Source: JAIVJM01 sp963816985
Lineage (GTDB): Bacteria; Acidobacteriota; Blastocatellia; Pyrinomonadales; Pyrinomonadaceae
Assembly: GCA_963816985.1 (NCBI GenBank)
Contig: CAWFMF010000004.1
Span: forward strand, 3,844,001 to 3,908,000
DNA: 64,000 bases
Direction of reading: 5' to 3'
Made by a program: the position numbers and the translations under genes. This document shows, piece after piece, positions 32,403 to 40,845 of this stretch; within the stretch, counting starts at the first letter, position 1; each line of letters begins with the position of its first letter. Under the pieces are notes generated by a model that worked only from the letters and a program-made list of their open reading frames with translations, did not search any database and was not told where the DNA came from.

Positions 32403-34430
32403 ATGCCTACAGAGACAGCCGAGGCCGAAGCGTTGACGCCCGCGCGTCACTTCAACCTGTACCTCTACGCGGTGGTGCTGCACCTGCTGCGCCACGCCGC
32501 CGAATCGCTCGCATCATGGGAGGAGGTTTTCAAACAGTATCCCTTCCTCATGGGCTACTTCCGTGAGGTGGCGGACAACGGCGTGGACGGGATGCCGCTC
32601 GACGAAGCAGCCGAGTTCTGGCAATGGAAGGTGACGGAGCAGGAGGCGGACTCGCACCTGCCGCTGCGCGCGCTGGGCGCAGCTTACGGGCTGGACTACG
32701 ACACACTGCTGATGCTCTTGTGCGTGGGGCTCGTCGAGGAAGACGCGAAATTCGGCGCGATGTTCGAGAGGATGCAGGTCGGGTCGGGACACCACAGACC
32801 GACGGTCGGGCTGCTTAACGAGTTGTGGCAGGAGACGGTCGGCGACGTGCAGCGGCCTCTGCGCGCCCTGCGCGAGTGCGGCCTCGTGGAGGTGGTTAAT
32901 CCGGATGCGCCGCGCGCGGGGTGGGCGCTGCGCGTGCCCGCGCTCCTTTGGGACGCGTTGCGCGGCGAGTTTCAAGAGACGCTCGCCCCCTGGGCGCGCT
33001 ACCGTCCGCCGGAGAGTCTGACTCCGCTCGAAGGTCTTATCGTCAGTGACGAGGCGCGAAGCTCTCTGGCGACGGTCGCGGCGCTTCTCTCGTCGGGCGA
33101 GGTGAGGACGCTGGTCGTGCGCGGCCCACGTCACAACGGGCGGCGCACGATGCTGGGCGCGGTCGCACGACGCCTCGGCCTCGGGGTCGTCGAGGTCGCG
33201 GGTCTTACGGGGCCGGGTGACGAACGCTGGCGTCTGCTTGGGCCGCTGGCGACGCTGCTCAACGCCCTCCCCGTAGTCGCGTTCGACCCCGCGCCCGGCG
33301 AGACGGCTGAAGTGCCGCAACTCGGCGGCGAGCACGCATTGCTCGGGCTTGCGGTCGGCAGGCACGGAGGTCTGAGCGGGGCAGGCGTGGAACGCTCGCT
33401 GACTCTCAACGCCGTCGCGCCGGACGAGTCCGCGCGACTGCGACTGTGGGAGCGCGGCTTCGGCGGGCGCGAGTACCGGGACGCGGAAGAACTCTGCGGG
33501 CGGCTGCGCATGACGAGCGGCAACATACTTCGGGCCGCGCGGCTGGCCGCGGCCCGCGCCTCGCTCGAAGGGCGCGATGCGGTCGAGCGCGAAGACGTGC
33601 GAGAGGCGGGCCGCGCGCTCAACCGTCAGGCGCTCGACACGCTCGCCACGCGCGTCCACGTCGAGGGCGACTGGTCACGGCTCGCCGCGAGCCCTGAGAC
33701 GCTGCGCGAGCTTCACGCGCTCGAAAGCCGTTGTCGCCACCGCGAGCGTCTGCGCGAGAGCGTGGGCGAGGCGTTTGGCCGTCAGTTGGGCTGCGGCGTG
33801 CGCGCGCTCTTCGGCGGGCCGAGCGGCACGGGCAAGACGCTCGCCGCGCGCCTGCTCGCCTCGACACTCGGCCTCGACCTCTATCGTCTCGACCTCTCTT
33901 CGGTCGTCAACAAGTACATCGGCGAGACCGAGAAGGGTCTCAACCAGTTGTTCGCGCGCGCCGAGGAGTTGGACGTAATCCTCCTGCTCGACGAGGGCGA
34001 CGCCCTTCTGACGCAGCGAACGAACGTCCAGAGTTCCAACGACCGCTACGCCAACCTCGAAACCAACTACCTTCTGCAAAGGCTCGAAACCTACGAGGGC
34101 ATCATCGTCGTCACGACCAACGCCGCCGAGCGCATTGACAGCGCCTTTCAGCGCAGAATGGACGTGGTCGTTGACTTCCGCTCCCCTGAGCCCGCCGAGC
34201 GCTGGCTCATCTGGCAGCTCCACCTGCCGCAGGCACACGCCGTCGAGCGCCCCGTGCTCGAAGAGGTGGCGCACCGCTGCGCGTTGACGGGCGGACAGAT
34301 TCGCAACGCCGTGCTCCACGCCTCTCTGCTCGCGCTTGATGACGGCGAGGTCGTCACGGCTTCGCACCTCGACGCGGCTGTGCGTCGCGAGTATCGCAAG
34401 GCGGGCGCGGTCTGCCCGCTCCGCGCTTAA
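32403..34430 (+). CDS. AAA+ ATPase of eCIS (Afp15/Pvc15-like)
   Basis: 675 residues. The C-terminal AAA+ module is intact: Walker A GGPSGTGKT (471-479), Walker B LLLDEGDAL with D530/E531, sensor IIVVTTNAAERID and arginine finger region SAFQRRMDVVVDFR. Upstream (about 215-330) is a second, degenerate ATPase module (LVVRGPRHNGRRTMLGAVAR with no proper P-loop). An N-terminal helical domain starts TPARHFNLYLYAVVLHLLRH. In Afp/PVC this ATPase is needed for particle production or cargo loading and may be absent from the finished particle. ATG 32403 has GGGGGAG upstream. Confidence 0.92.
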   Translation: MPTETAEAEALTPARHFNLYLYAVVLHLLRHAAESLASWEEVFKQYPFLMGYFREVADNGVDGMPLDEAAEFWQWKVTEQEADSHLPLRALGAAYGLDYDTLLMLLCVGLVEEDAKFGAMFERMQVGSGHHRPTVGLLNELWQETVGDVQRPLRALRECGLVEVVNPDAPRAGWALRVPALLWDALRGEFQETLAPWARYRPPESLTPLEGLIVSDEARSSLATVAALLSSGEVRTLVVRGPRHNGRRTMLGAVARRLGLGVVEVAGLTGPGDERWRLLGPLATLLNALPVVAFDPAPGETAEVPQLGGEHALLGLAVGRHGGLSGAGVERSLTLNAVAPDESARLRLWERGFGGREYRDAEELCGRLRMTSGNILRAARLAAARASLEGRDAVEREDVREAGRALNRQALDTLATRVHVEGDWSRLAASPETLRELHALESRCRHRERLRESVGEAFGRQLGCGVRALFGGPSGTGKTLAARLLASTLGLDLYRLDLSSVVNKYIGETEKGLNQLFARAEELDVILLLDEGDALLTQRTNVQSSNDRYANLETNYLLQRLETYEGIIVVTTNAAERIDSAFQRRMDVVVDFRSPEPAERWLIWQLHLPQAHAVERPVLEEVAHRCALTGGQIRNAVLHASLLALDDGEVVTASHLDAAVRREYRKAGAVCPLRA

Positions 34431-34467
34431 TTGCAAACAGCTATCAGATCGGAAATCTCCGACGAAC

Positions 34468-37400
34468 ATGCCGCCGCCAGCCACACGCACGCTCGCCAAC
34501 GCTCCCGCCCCGGCCACCACGGGGCCGCCCGCGCGCACGTCTGCCACGAGGGCCGTCGCCCCGCCGCGCCTCGCGGGGAAGCCCGCCGTGCGCCTTTCGG
34601 TCGGAGCGGCCAAGCGCAAGAAGTCCGGCGCGGCTGCCGGGAAGGCCGAGGGCAAAGCCCCGAAAGAGCCGCCCGACCCCAGACTCACGCAGGCCCTCAA
34701 CAAGGTCAGGCGCAACGCCACTAAACTGAAGAAGCACGACCCCGCCAAAGACAAGGCCGACGACGCGCAGGACGCAGCCGAGCCTCCTGAGAAGGAGAAG
34801 TATTCACGCGCGCAGGGCCACAAGGTCGCCGAGATAAAGTCCGAGATGGAGTCGGCTGAGAAGAAGAAGCCCTCGGTGGAGGAGAAGCCGCCGCAGGAGA
34901 AGAGCTTCCTCCAAACGCTCGAAGAAGAGATCGAGCGCGTCATGCCGAAGACGGTCGAGGACACGGACAGCTTCATGAACGAGGACGCCAAGCGCGACCT
35001 CAAGGGCTCGGTGTCGGGCAACATCGAGTCGCAGAAGCAGAAGGTCACCGGCCCCGTCAAGCAGACCGCCACCGCCGCGCCCGTCGAGAACGCCGCCGAC
35101 GCGAAGCCCGTCGTCACGCCCATGCCCGAAGCGCTGCCGAAGGCCGCGACCGAGCGCGTCGGCGCTGCCGACGCCATGCCCGCTCCCGTGCCCGACGAGA
35201 AGGTCTCGCTCCAGTCGAGCAAGGACGATGCGCAGCGGCAGTTCGACGAGAACAAGATAACGCCCACGCAGCTTCAGAAGGCCAACGACCCGCGCTTCAC
35301 AGCCGTCCTCAAGGCAAAGGAGGACGTGGACGCGCACGCCGACGCGGCCCCGCAACACTACCGCGAGGTGGAGCAGAAGACCCTCGCCAACGCCGCGGGC
35401 CGCGCGGTCGCCGCCGAGCGCCGAGACATGGGCGCGATGCTCGGCACGCACGGCAAGAAGGGCGGCGATGTGAAGTCGCACCAGAGTCAGGCGATGCTCG
35501 ACGACAAGGCCGCCCGCCAGAAGGTCGTAGACGACATCGAGAAGAAGTTCAAGGCGACGAAGGAGGCCGTCGAGACGAAGCTCGCGACGCTCGAATCCGA
35601 CGTGACGACAATGTTCGACGAGGGCATCGAGCGGGCCATCAAGCGCATGAAGGAAGAGACCACGCGGAAGAAGAACGCGTGGAAGCGCGACCGCTACTAC
35701 TGGCGCGGCGTCATGACCCGCCCCGACTTGTGGCTCAAGGACAAGTTGATGGGCATAGAAAAGCACAAGAGGGTTAAGGATATATACGTCGAGGCCGCCG
35801 ACCAGTTCACCAAGGACATGAAGGCCCTCGTCCGCGTCATCGCCGCCTTCGTCGAGCGGCGTCTGAAGGATGCGAAGGACGAGGTCGAGAAGGGGCGCAA
35901 GGCGATTCACGACTACGTCGAGAACGACCTGCCCAAGGGATTGAAGGACGTAGGCCGCGCCGCCGAGAAGGAGGTCGGGGAGCGTTTCGACGAGTTGAAG
36001 CAGAGCATCGAGGACAAGAAGAACGACCTCGCGTCGAGCCTCGCGCAGCGCTACAAGGAGGCGCACGACAAGGCGGGCGAGGCCATCAAGGAGATGCAGG
36101 CCGAGGACAAGGGGCTGGTCACGGCCTTCCTCGACAAGCTGAAGGAGATCATCGAAATCCTCGCCAACTTCAGGCGGCGCGTGATGTCAATGCTGCGCAA
36201 GGCGGCCAACGCCATAGACCTCATCATCTCCGACCCGATAGGCTTTCTCGGAAACCTGCTCGACGCCATCAAGCGCGGCGTCTTCCAGTTCGTAGACCAC
36301 ATCTGGGAGCATCTCAAGACAGGCTTCATGACGTGGCTCTTCGGCTCGCTGGCCGAGATGGGCGTCGCCATCCCGAAGGACTTCTCGCTGCCCTCCATCC
36401 TGCAACTCGTCCTCGACGTGCTCGGCATCACGGTGGATAAGATTCGCGGCAAGGTCGTGAAGATCATCGGCGAGCGCAACATGAAGCTCTTGCAGGCGGC
36501 GTGGGACGCCGTCAACCTTCTCCTCAAGGGCGGGCCGGCGGCGCTCTGGGAGAAGCTAAAGGAGTACGTCTCGAACCTGAAGGAGATGGTCATAGACGCG
36601 ATTCAGGACTGGCTCATCACGACCATCATCAAGTCCGCCGTCACGAAGATTGCGATGATGTTCAACCCGGTGGGGGCCATCATCCAGGCCATCATGATGA
36701 TCTACCGCACGGTGATGTTCTTCATCGAGAACATCAACCGCATCCTCGATTTCGTCGAGGCGATCATCGAATCGGTCTACAACATCGCCACCGGCGCAAT
36801 CGGCTCGGCTGCCGACTGGATAGAGAAGGCGCTGGCGCGCACCATCCCCATCATCATCGGCTTCCTCGCGCGGCTGCTCGGCATCAGCGGCCTCGCCGAC
36901 CGGATAAAGGGCTTCATCCTCAAAGTCCAGACGCGCATTGACAAGGCCATTGATAAGGTCATCGAGAAGATTGTGGGCGGCATCAAGAATCTGGTCGGGC
37001 TCGGCAAGGCCGCGGTCGGCAAGCTCGTCGAGTGGTGGAAGCAGAAGAAGGAGTTTACGACCGAGGAGGGCCACCGCCACACGCTCTTCTTCAAGGGCCG
37101 GGGGCGCGGCTCGCAGCTCGTCATGTCGAGCGACGCGCCGCTCAGCGTCGAGGAGCGCATCGCCGTCCGCCTCTCGAAGAGGCCCGCGCCCACGAAGGAG
37201 CAGAAGGCGAAGCTGACGGAGGCCGGCAAGGTCGTCAACATCATCGAGGCGTTGATGGTCAAGGACGACGAGTACAAGCAGGACACGACGGGCGTCGGCG
37301 ACCAGATAGGCGTCCACCTCAACACGCTGGCCGGGCTGCTCGCGGAGGGCGGCGTTGACCCCGAAGGCGTGCCGCTGACGAAAGTCGTCTGGCAGCAGGA

Positions 37401-38139
37401 CGGGAAGCGCGCGGGCACGGTCATCGCCGAGCCGCTGACCGAACTCGCGGGCAACACCAAAGGAACCGACCCGCGCGACGACCCGCCGGGCTGGGATCAC
37501 GTCGAGGACATTGACCACGAGTTGCTCAACCCGGCGAAGGGCGTTTGGGGGCCGCGTTTCTGGCGTCGCATGCACCTGCTCAACCACAACCTGCACGGGC
37601 CGGGCCAGAAGTGGAACCTCACGCCGGGCAGGCAGGTGGATAACACCGCGATGGAGACCGGCATCGAGAGCGACGCCAAGGCGGGGCTCGCCCTCGATCC
37701 CTTCGTCTACTACTACAGGGCCAAGGCCGAATACTACGACGGCGACATCCTCGAAAACTTCCCCAAGAAGATCACCGTCGAGTGGGGGACGATGAAGAAG
37801 AAGCGGGGCGGCAAGGGATGGGAGCCCGACAAGCAGAAGGCCAACCCGAAGTTCAAACTTCACCCGCCGCCGCTCGACAAGAAGGAGGCGCGCAAACTCG
37901 ACCTCAAGACCGCGGGCCGCGAAATCCTCGAACGCCCGCGCTACGGCATCTCTCGCGGCCTCGCCGGGCACATCCAGGCCGAGCGCGCGGAGAACGGGCC
38001 TTTCACGAGCAAGACCAACTTCCAGAACCGATTGAAGGCGCGCTACGATGCCTTGAACGCGAATCCGCCTATCAAATTCATGAGAGACCGCTGGCCTGAG
38101 ATACAGGCGTTGCTCGACAAGGATATCGCCAAGTTCTGA
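34468..38139 (+). CDS. eCIS effector with C-terminal nuclease-like toxin domain
   Basis: 1223 residues built like polymorphic eCIS cargo. The first 120 residues are disordered and Ala/Pro/Lys-rich. Then comes a shared eCIS-effector helical region (NAADAKPVVTPMPEALPKAA, LQSSKDDAQRQFDENKITPT, long coiled coils to about 580). An amphipathic or membrane-active section at about 580-850 follows (LVLDVLGITVDKIRGKVVKI, SAVTKIAMMFNPVGAIIQAI). The C-terminal domain has WRRMHLLNHNLHGPGQKWNL then TP and N (1032-1053), which resembles the His...Asn core of the DNA/RNA non-specific endonuclease family, with RRMH in place of the usual RGH. No DUF4157 HExxH is present. ATG 34468 lies 37 bp after the ATPase stop. 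A SUKH-like gene follows, consistent with toxin and immunity. Catalytic activity is inferred. Confidence 0.75.
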   Translation: MPPPATRTLANAPAPATTGPPARTSATRAVAPPRLAGKPAVRLSVGAAKRKKSGAAAGKAEGKAPKEPPDPRLTQALNKVRRNATKLKKHDPAKDKADDAQDAAEPPEKEKYSRAQGHKVAEIKSEMESAEKKKPSVEEKPPQEKSFLQTLEEEIERVMPKTVEDTDSFMNEDAKRDLKGSVSGNIESQKQKVTGPVKQTATAAPVENAADAKPVVTPMPEALPKAATERVGAADAMPAPVPDEKVSLQSSKDDAQRQFDENKITPTQLQKANDPRFTAVLKAKEDVDAHADAAPQHYREVEQKTLANAAGRAVAAERRDMGAMLGTHGKKGGDVKSHQSQAMLDDKAARQKVVDDIEKKFKATKEAVETKLATLESDVTTMFDEGIERAIKRMKEETTRKKNAWKRDRYYWRGVMTRPDLWLKDKLMGIEKHKRVKDIYVEAADQFTKDMKALVRVIAAFVERRLKDAKDEVEKGRKAIHDYVENDLPKGLKDVGRAAEKEVGERFDELKQSIEDKKNDLASSLAQRYKEAHDKAGEAIKEMQAEDKGLVTAFLDKLKEIIEILANFRRRVMSMLRKAANAIDLIISDPIGFLGNLLDAIKRGVFQFVDHIWEHLKTGFMTWLFGSLAEMGVAIPKDFSLPSILQLVLDVLGITVDKIRGKVVKIIGERNMKLLQAAWDAVNLLLKGGPAALWEKLKEYVSNLKEMVIDAIQDWLITTIIKSAVTKIAMMFNPVGAIIQAIMMIYRTVMFFIENINRILDFVEAIIESVYNIATGAIGSAADWIEKALARTIPIIIGFLARLLGISGLADRIKGFILKVQTRIDKAIDKVIEKIVGGIKNLVGLGKAAVGKLVEWWKQKKEFTTEEGHRHTLFFKGRGRGSQLVMSSDAPLSVEERIAVRLSKRPAPTKEQKAKLTEAGKVVNIIEALMVKDDEYKQDTTGVGDQIGVHLNTLAGLLAEGGVDPEGVPLTKVVWQQDGKRAGTVIAEPLTELAGNTKGTDPRDDPPGWDHVEDIDHELLNPAKGVWGPRFWRRMHLLNHNLHGPGQKWNLTPGRQVDNTAMETGIESDAKAGLALDPFVYYYRAKAEYYDGDILENFPKKITVEWGTMKKKRGGKGWEPDKQKANPKFKLHPPPLDKKEARKLDLKTAGREILERPRYGISRGLAGHIQAERAENGPFTSKTNFQNRLKARYDALNANPPIKFMRDRWPEIQALLDKDIAKF

Positions 38140-38172
38140 GCGCGGCGGCGACCACCAGCCGGGGAGGGGAAG

Positions 38173-38811
38173 ATGGATTTCAAAAAATACCTCAAAGACC
38201 TGAAGTCGAAGATTGCGGCCATCGAAGCTTCGCCTGAGTTCAAATCGCAGAGCGAGTTCTTCGACCACATCGTCCACAAAAACATCAACGAGATGGAGAG
38301 CGAGATCGCGAGCGAAGAGGGCATGGAAGGATTCGCGCTCTCGAAGTCCATCAAAGACTTCTACCGCGTGGCGGACGGCTTCAAGTTCGCGTGGCAGTAC
38401 AAGGGGCACGCGGACAAGTCTCGCATCACCACCGGCCTCGCAACCATCTCGACGCTCTACGAGATTTACGACCCGAACGAAGAGATGGGGCAGCCGCACA
38501 GCCAACTCTACGAGAGGTACAGGCTCTTCGATTGGACTGGCAAGGACGAGCAGGTCTACATGAAGTTCACAAAGGGGAGCAACGAGCCCGCGCTCTTCTA
38601 CTTCACACGAAAGACGAAGAGCTATCACCCCATGTCGCTCGACTTCGTGACCTACATGGAGCTTCTGAGCGAGGCGCGGGGCTTATATCCATGGCAGAAG
38701 TTTTTCGTGACCGAGAAGGGCGTGCGCCTCGACAAGAAGGGAGCGGAGAAGTTCATCTCCGACTTACGACTGCTGTTCCCCGACGCCGAGCCGGGCAGGT
38801 TCGGCGTTTGA
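38173..38811 (+). CDS. SUKH/SMI1-KNR4-like immunity protein
   Basis: 212 residues with the SUKH pattern: an N-terminal helical start (DFKKYLKDLKSKIAAIEASP), then ALSKSIKDFYRVADGFKFAW (the L-P/S-x-S-[YI]-K-x-FY...DG[FV] core), a beta-rich middle (LFDWTGKDEQVYMKFTKGS, PALFYFTRKTKSYHPMSLDF) and the ending helix VTYMELLSEARGLYPWQKFF. SUKH proteins are classic immunity factors encoded directly after polymorphic nuclease toxins, and here it follows the effector by 33 bp with a clear GGGGAGGGGA ribosome site. That supports both the toxin call and a threat to bacterial cells, including the producer. Confidence 0.75.
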   Translation: MDFKKYLKDLKSKIAAIEASPEFKSQSEFFDHIVHKNINEMESEIASEEGMEGFALSKSIKDFYRVADGFKFAWQYKGHADKSRITTGLATISTLYEIYDPNEEMGQPHSQLYERYRLFDWTGKDEQVYMKFTKGSNEPALFYFTRKTKSYHPMSLDFVTYMELLSEARGLYPWQKFFVTEKGVRLDKKGAEKFISDLRLLFPDAEPGRFGV

Positions 38812-38841
38812 TGTCGCGCGCGAGTACAGGAAGGCTCAGGT

Positions 38842-40845
38842 ATGTTTCTTGACTCTCTCACGCCGGTGGATGCGCGGGTAGGTTACGGCGCGCTCGGACT
38901 GGGCGGCGAACTCGGCTACGAGGGCAAGGCGGTCTCGGTCGGGCGTCGCAACTACGAGCACGCACTCAGCACGCACCCGCCCGCCCGCCTCGTCTTCGAC
39001 CTCGGCAGCCGCTTCGAGTGGTTCAGGGCCGAGGTCGCGCTCAACGACGACGTGCCGCGCGGTGCGGCGCACGCGGACTTCGTCGTCGCGGTGGACGGTC
39101 GCCCCGTGGCCGCGGCACGGCGCGTCGCGGCGGGCGAGCCGCCTCGCGCGCTCGACGTGTCCGTCGTCGGCGCGCGCCGCCTCGAACTGTCTGTCACCAC
39201 CACGCGCTGGCACCACAGCCACGCGGTCTGGCTCGACCCTCAACTCGGCGGGCGGGCCGAGGACGCTTCGCGCGCGGTCTTGCAGGATTGTCTCGCGCGC
39301 GTCGAGATACAACTGCCCGCGCCCACGCCGGCAGCGCGCCGGTGCGTCGCGACGGTCATCTCGCCCGGCTTCGAGCAACTGCTTGACGACATGCTCGGCT
39401 CTCTCCAAGCGCACGGCAACTGCCAGGACGCCGCGCTCGTCGTCTTCGCCGTTGACTCGGACGACGCGTGCCGCCGCGTGGTGGAGAAGTACGGCGCGCG
39501 CCTCGTCGAGTGCCGCCGCACATCGGTCGTCAACCCGACGGTTAAGTCCGTACTCTACTCTGCCGCGCGCGTCGTCAGCGCCGAGAGCTTCCTGTGCCTC
39601 GACGCGGACATGCTCGTGGTCGGCGACCTTCGGCCCGTCTTCGCCGCGCTGGACGCCTGCCCGCCGGGCAGCATACTCGCCTGCCGCGAGGCCAACGGGG
39701 AAGGGGAGACTACGCTCTTAAAGGCGCTCGGCGAGGTCTACGCGGGCAAGCCCGCCGACATCGCGCGCATCACCGGCGGGGCGCGCGGCGAAGGTCACTA
39801 CCCGCTCGTCGTCAACGACGGGCTGTACGCGGCGAATCGTGAGGCGCTGCTCGCGTTGGACGAAGTGATACGCGGTTGGGAGGGAGCGCGCGCGTGGGTG
39901 GACGAGCGCGAGGACGTTTGGTGGCGCAATCAGTTCGTTTTCAACCTGGCCCTCGCGCGGCTCCGGTGCGGAGTCGAGATGTCTGGTGTCTACAACGTAC
40001 AGCTCAACTCGCAGGACGTGGAGGCGAGCATGCACGAGGGCCGCGCACGAGCAATCTGGCGCGGCAGGGAGGCGCGCGTCCTACACTTCAACGGGGCGGG
40101 GCGGAGTAAGTACCCGGAGCTGCGCGGGCGTTACGCCGCCGCCGTTGAGCCGCTGCGTGGCGGGGGCGAAGACGCCTACGCGGTCTTCCTCGAAGCCCTG
40201 CGCGGGTGGCTCGGGCCTCGCGGCCTTGACGCGCTCGCGTGGTCGTTCTACGGCTCGACAGACACGCGCTCGGCGCGCGTCGCCGACCCGTCTACGCTGC
40301 CCCTGCTCGCGCTGCTTCATTACCTCGTGCGCTCGCAAGGGTGCGTGCGGGTGCTTGAGACGGGGACGGCGCGCGGCGTCTCGGCGGCGTGCCTCGCCTC
40401 AGCCGTGGCGCACCGCGACGGGGGCCGCGTCGTCACCTTCGACCCCTCGCCGCACACGGACGCGGAGGAGCTTTGGGCGGCGCTCCCCGACCGGATGCGC
40501 GGCTGCATCGAGCACCGCGCGGAAGACTCGCTCTCAGGGCTCAAGGCGGCGCACGACGCGGGCGAGCGTTACGAGGCGGCGCTGCTCGACACGCTCCACA
40601 CGGAGGAGCACGTCTGGGCCGAGTTCCAATTGGCGTCGCGGCTTGTCTGTCGCGGCGGGCTGATACTGATTCACGACGTGACCTTCGCCTACGGCACGGT
40701 CGAAGCGGCGCTCCGGCGCATCGAGCGCGCGGGCTACGGCGTCGCGCGACTCTGGACAGCCGAAGGCGGCGTGCCTGAAGACGACCACCTCGGCCTCGCG
40801 CTGATAGAGAACCGCCGCCGCGTCGGCGGGAAGGAGGGACGTTGA
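38842..40845 (+). CDS. NPCBM-glycosyltransferase-methyltransferase fusion
   Basis: 667 residues in three domains. Residues 1-135 match the NPCBM carbohydrate-binding module (FLDSLTPVDARVGYGALGLG, FDLGSRFEWFRAEVALND, HHSHAVWLDPQL). Residues about 167-400 form a glycosyltransferase resembling GT-A families, with CLDADMLVVGDL holding a DxD metal motif at 254-256 and NDGLYAANREALLALDEV downstream. Residues about 470-660 form a class I SAM-dependent methyltransferase (VLETGTARGVSAACLASAV at 504 onward, ALLDTLHTEEHVWAEFQLAS, GLILIHDVTFAYG). Start ATG 38842 after GGAAGG. Its TGA overlaps the TTG start of the next gene, so the two glycosylation genes are coupled. A role in decorating particle or surface proteins is inferred from location. 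Confidence 0.8.
   Translation: MFLDSLTPVDARVGYGALGLGGELGYEGKAVSVGRRNYEHALSTHPPARLVFDLGSRFEWFRAEVALNDDVPRGAAHADFVVAVDGRPVAAARRVAAGEPPRALDVSVVGARRLELSVTTTRWHHSHAVWLDPQLGGRAEDASRAVLQDCLARVEIQLPAPTPAARRCVATVISPGFEQLLDDMLGSLQAHGNCQDAALVVFAVDSDDACRRVVEKYGARLVECRRTSVVNPTVKSVLYSAARVVSAESFLCLDADMLVVGDLRPVFAALDACPPGSILACREANGEGETTLLKALGEVYAGKPADIARITGGARGEGHYPLVVNDGLYAANREALLALDEVIRGWEGARAWVDEREDVWWRNQFVFNLALARLRCGVEMSGVYNVQLNSQDVEASMHEGRARAIWRGREARVLHFNGAGRSKYPELRGRYAAAVEPLRGGGEDAYAVFLEALRGWLGPRGLDALAWSFYGSTDTRSARVADPSTLPLLALLHYLVRSQGCVRVLETGTARGVSAACLASAVAHRDGGRVVTFDPSPHTDAEELWAALPDRMRGCIEHRAEDSLSGLKAAHDAGERYEAALLDTLHTEEHVWAEFQLASRLVCRGGLILIHDVTFAYGTVEAALRRIERAGYGVARLWTAEGGVPEDDHLGLALIENRRRVGGKEGR

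Noticed and set aside
34468..38139. The long helical protein as the missing tape measure
   Set aside because: Its coiled-coil body is like eCIS effectors and it ends in a nuclease-like domain followed by an immunity gene, so cargo is the better reading.
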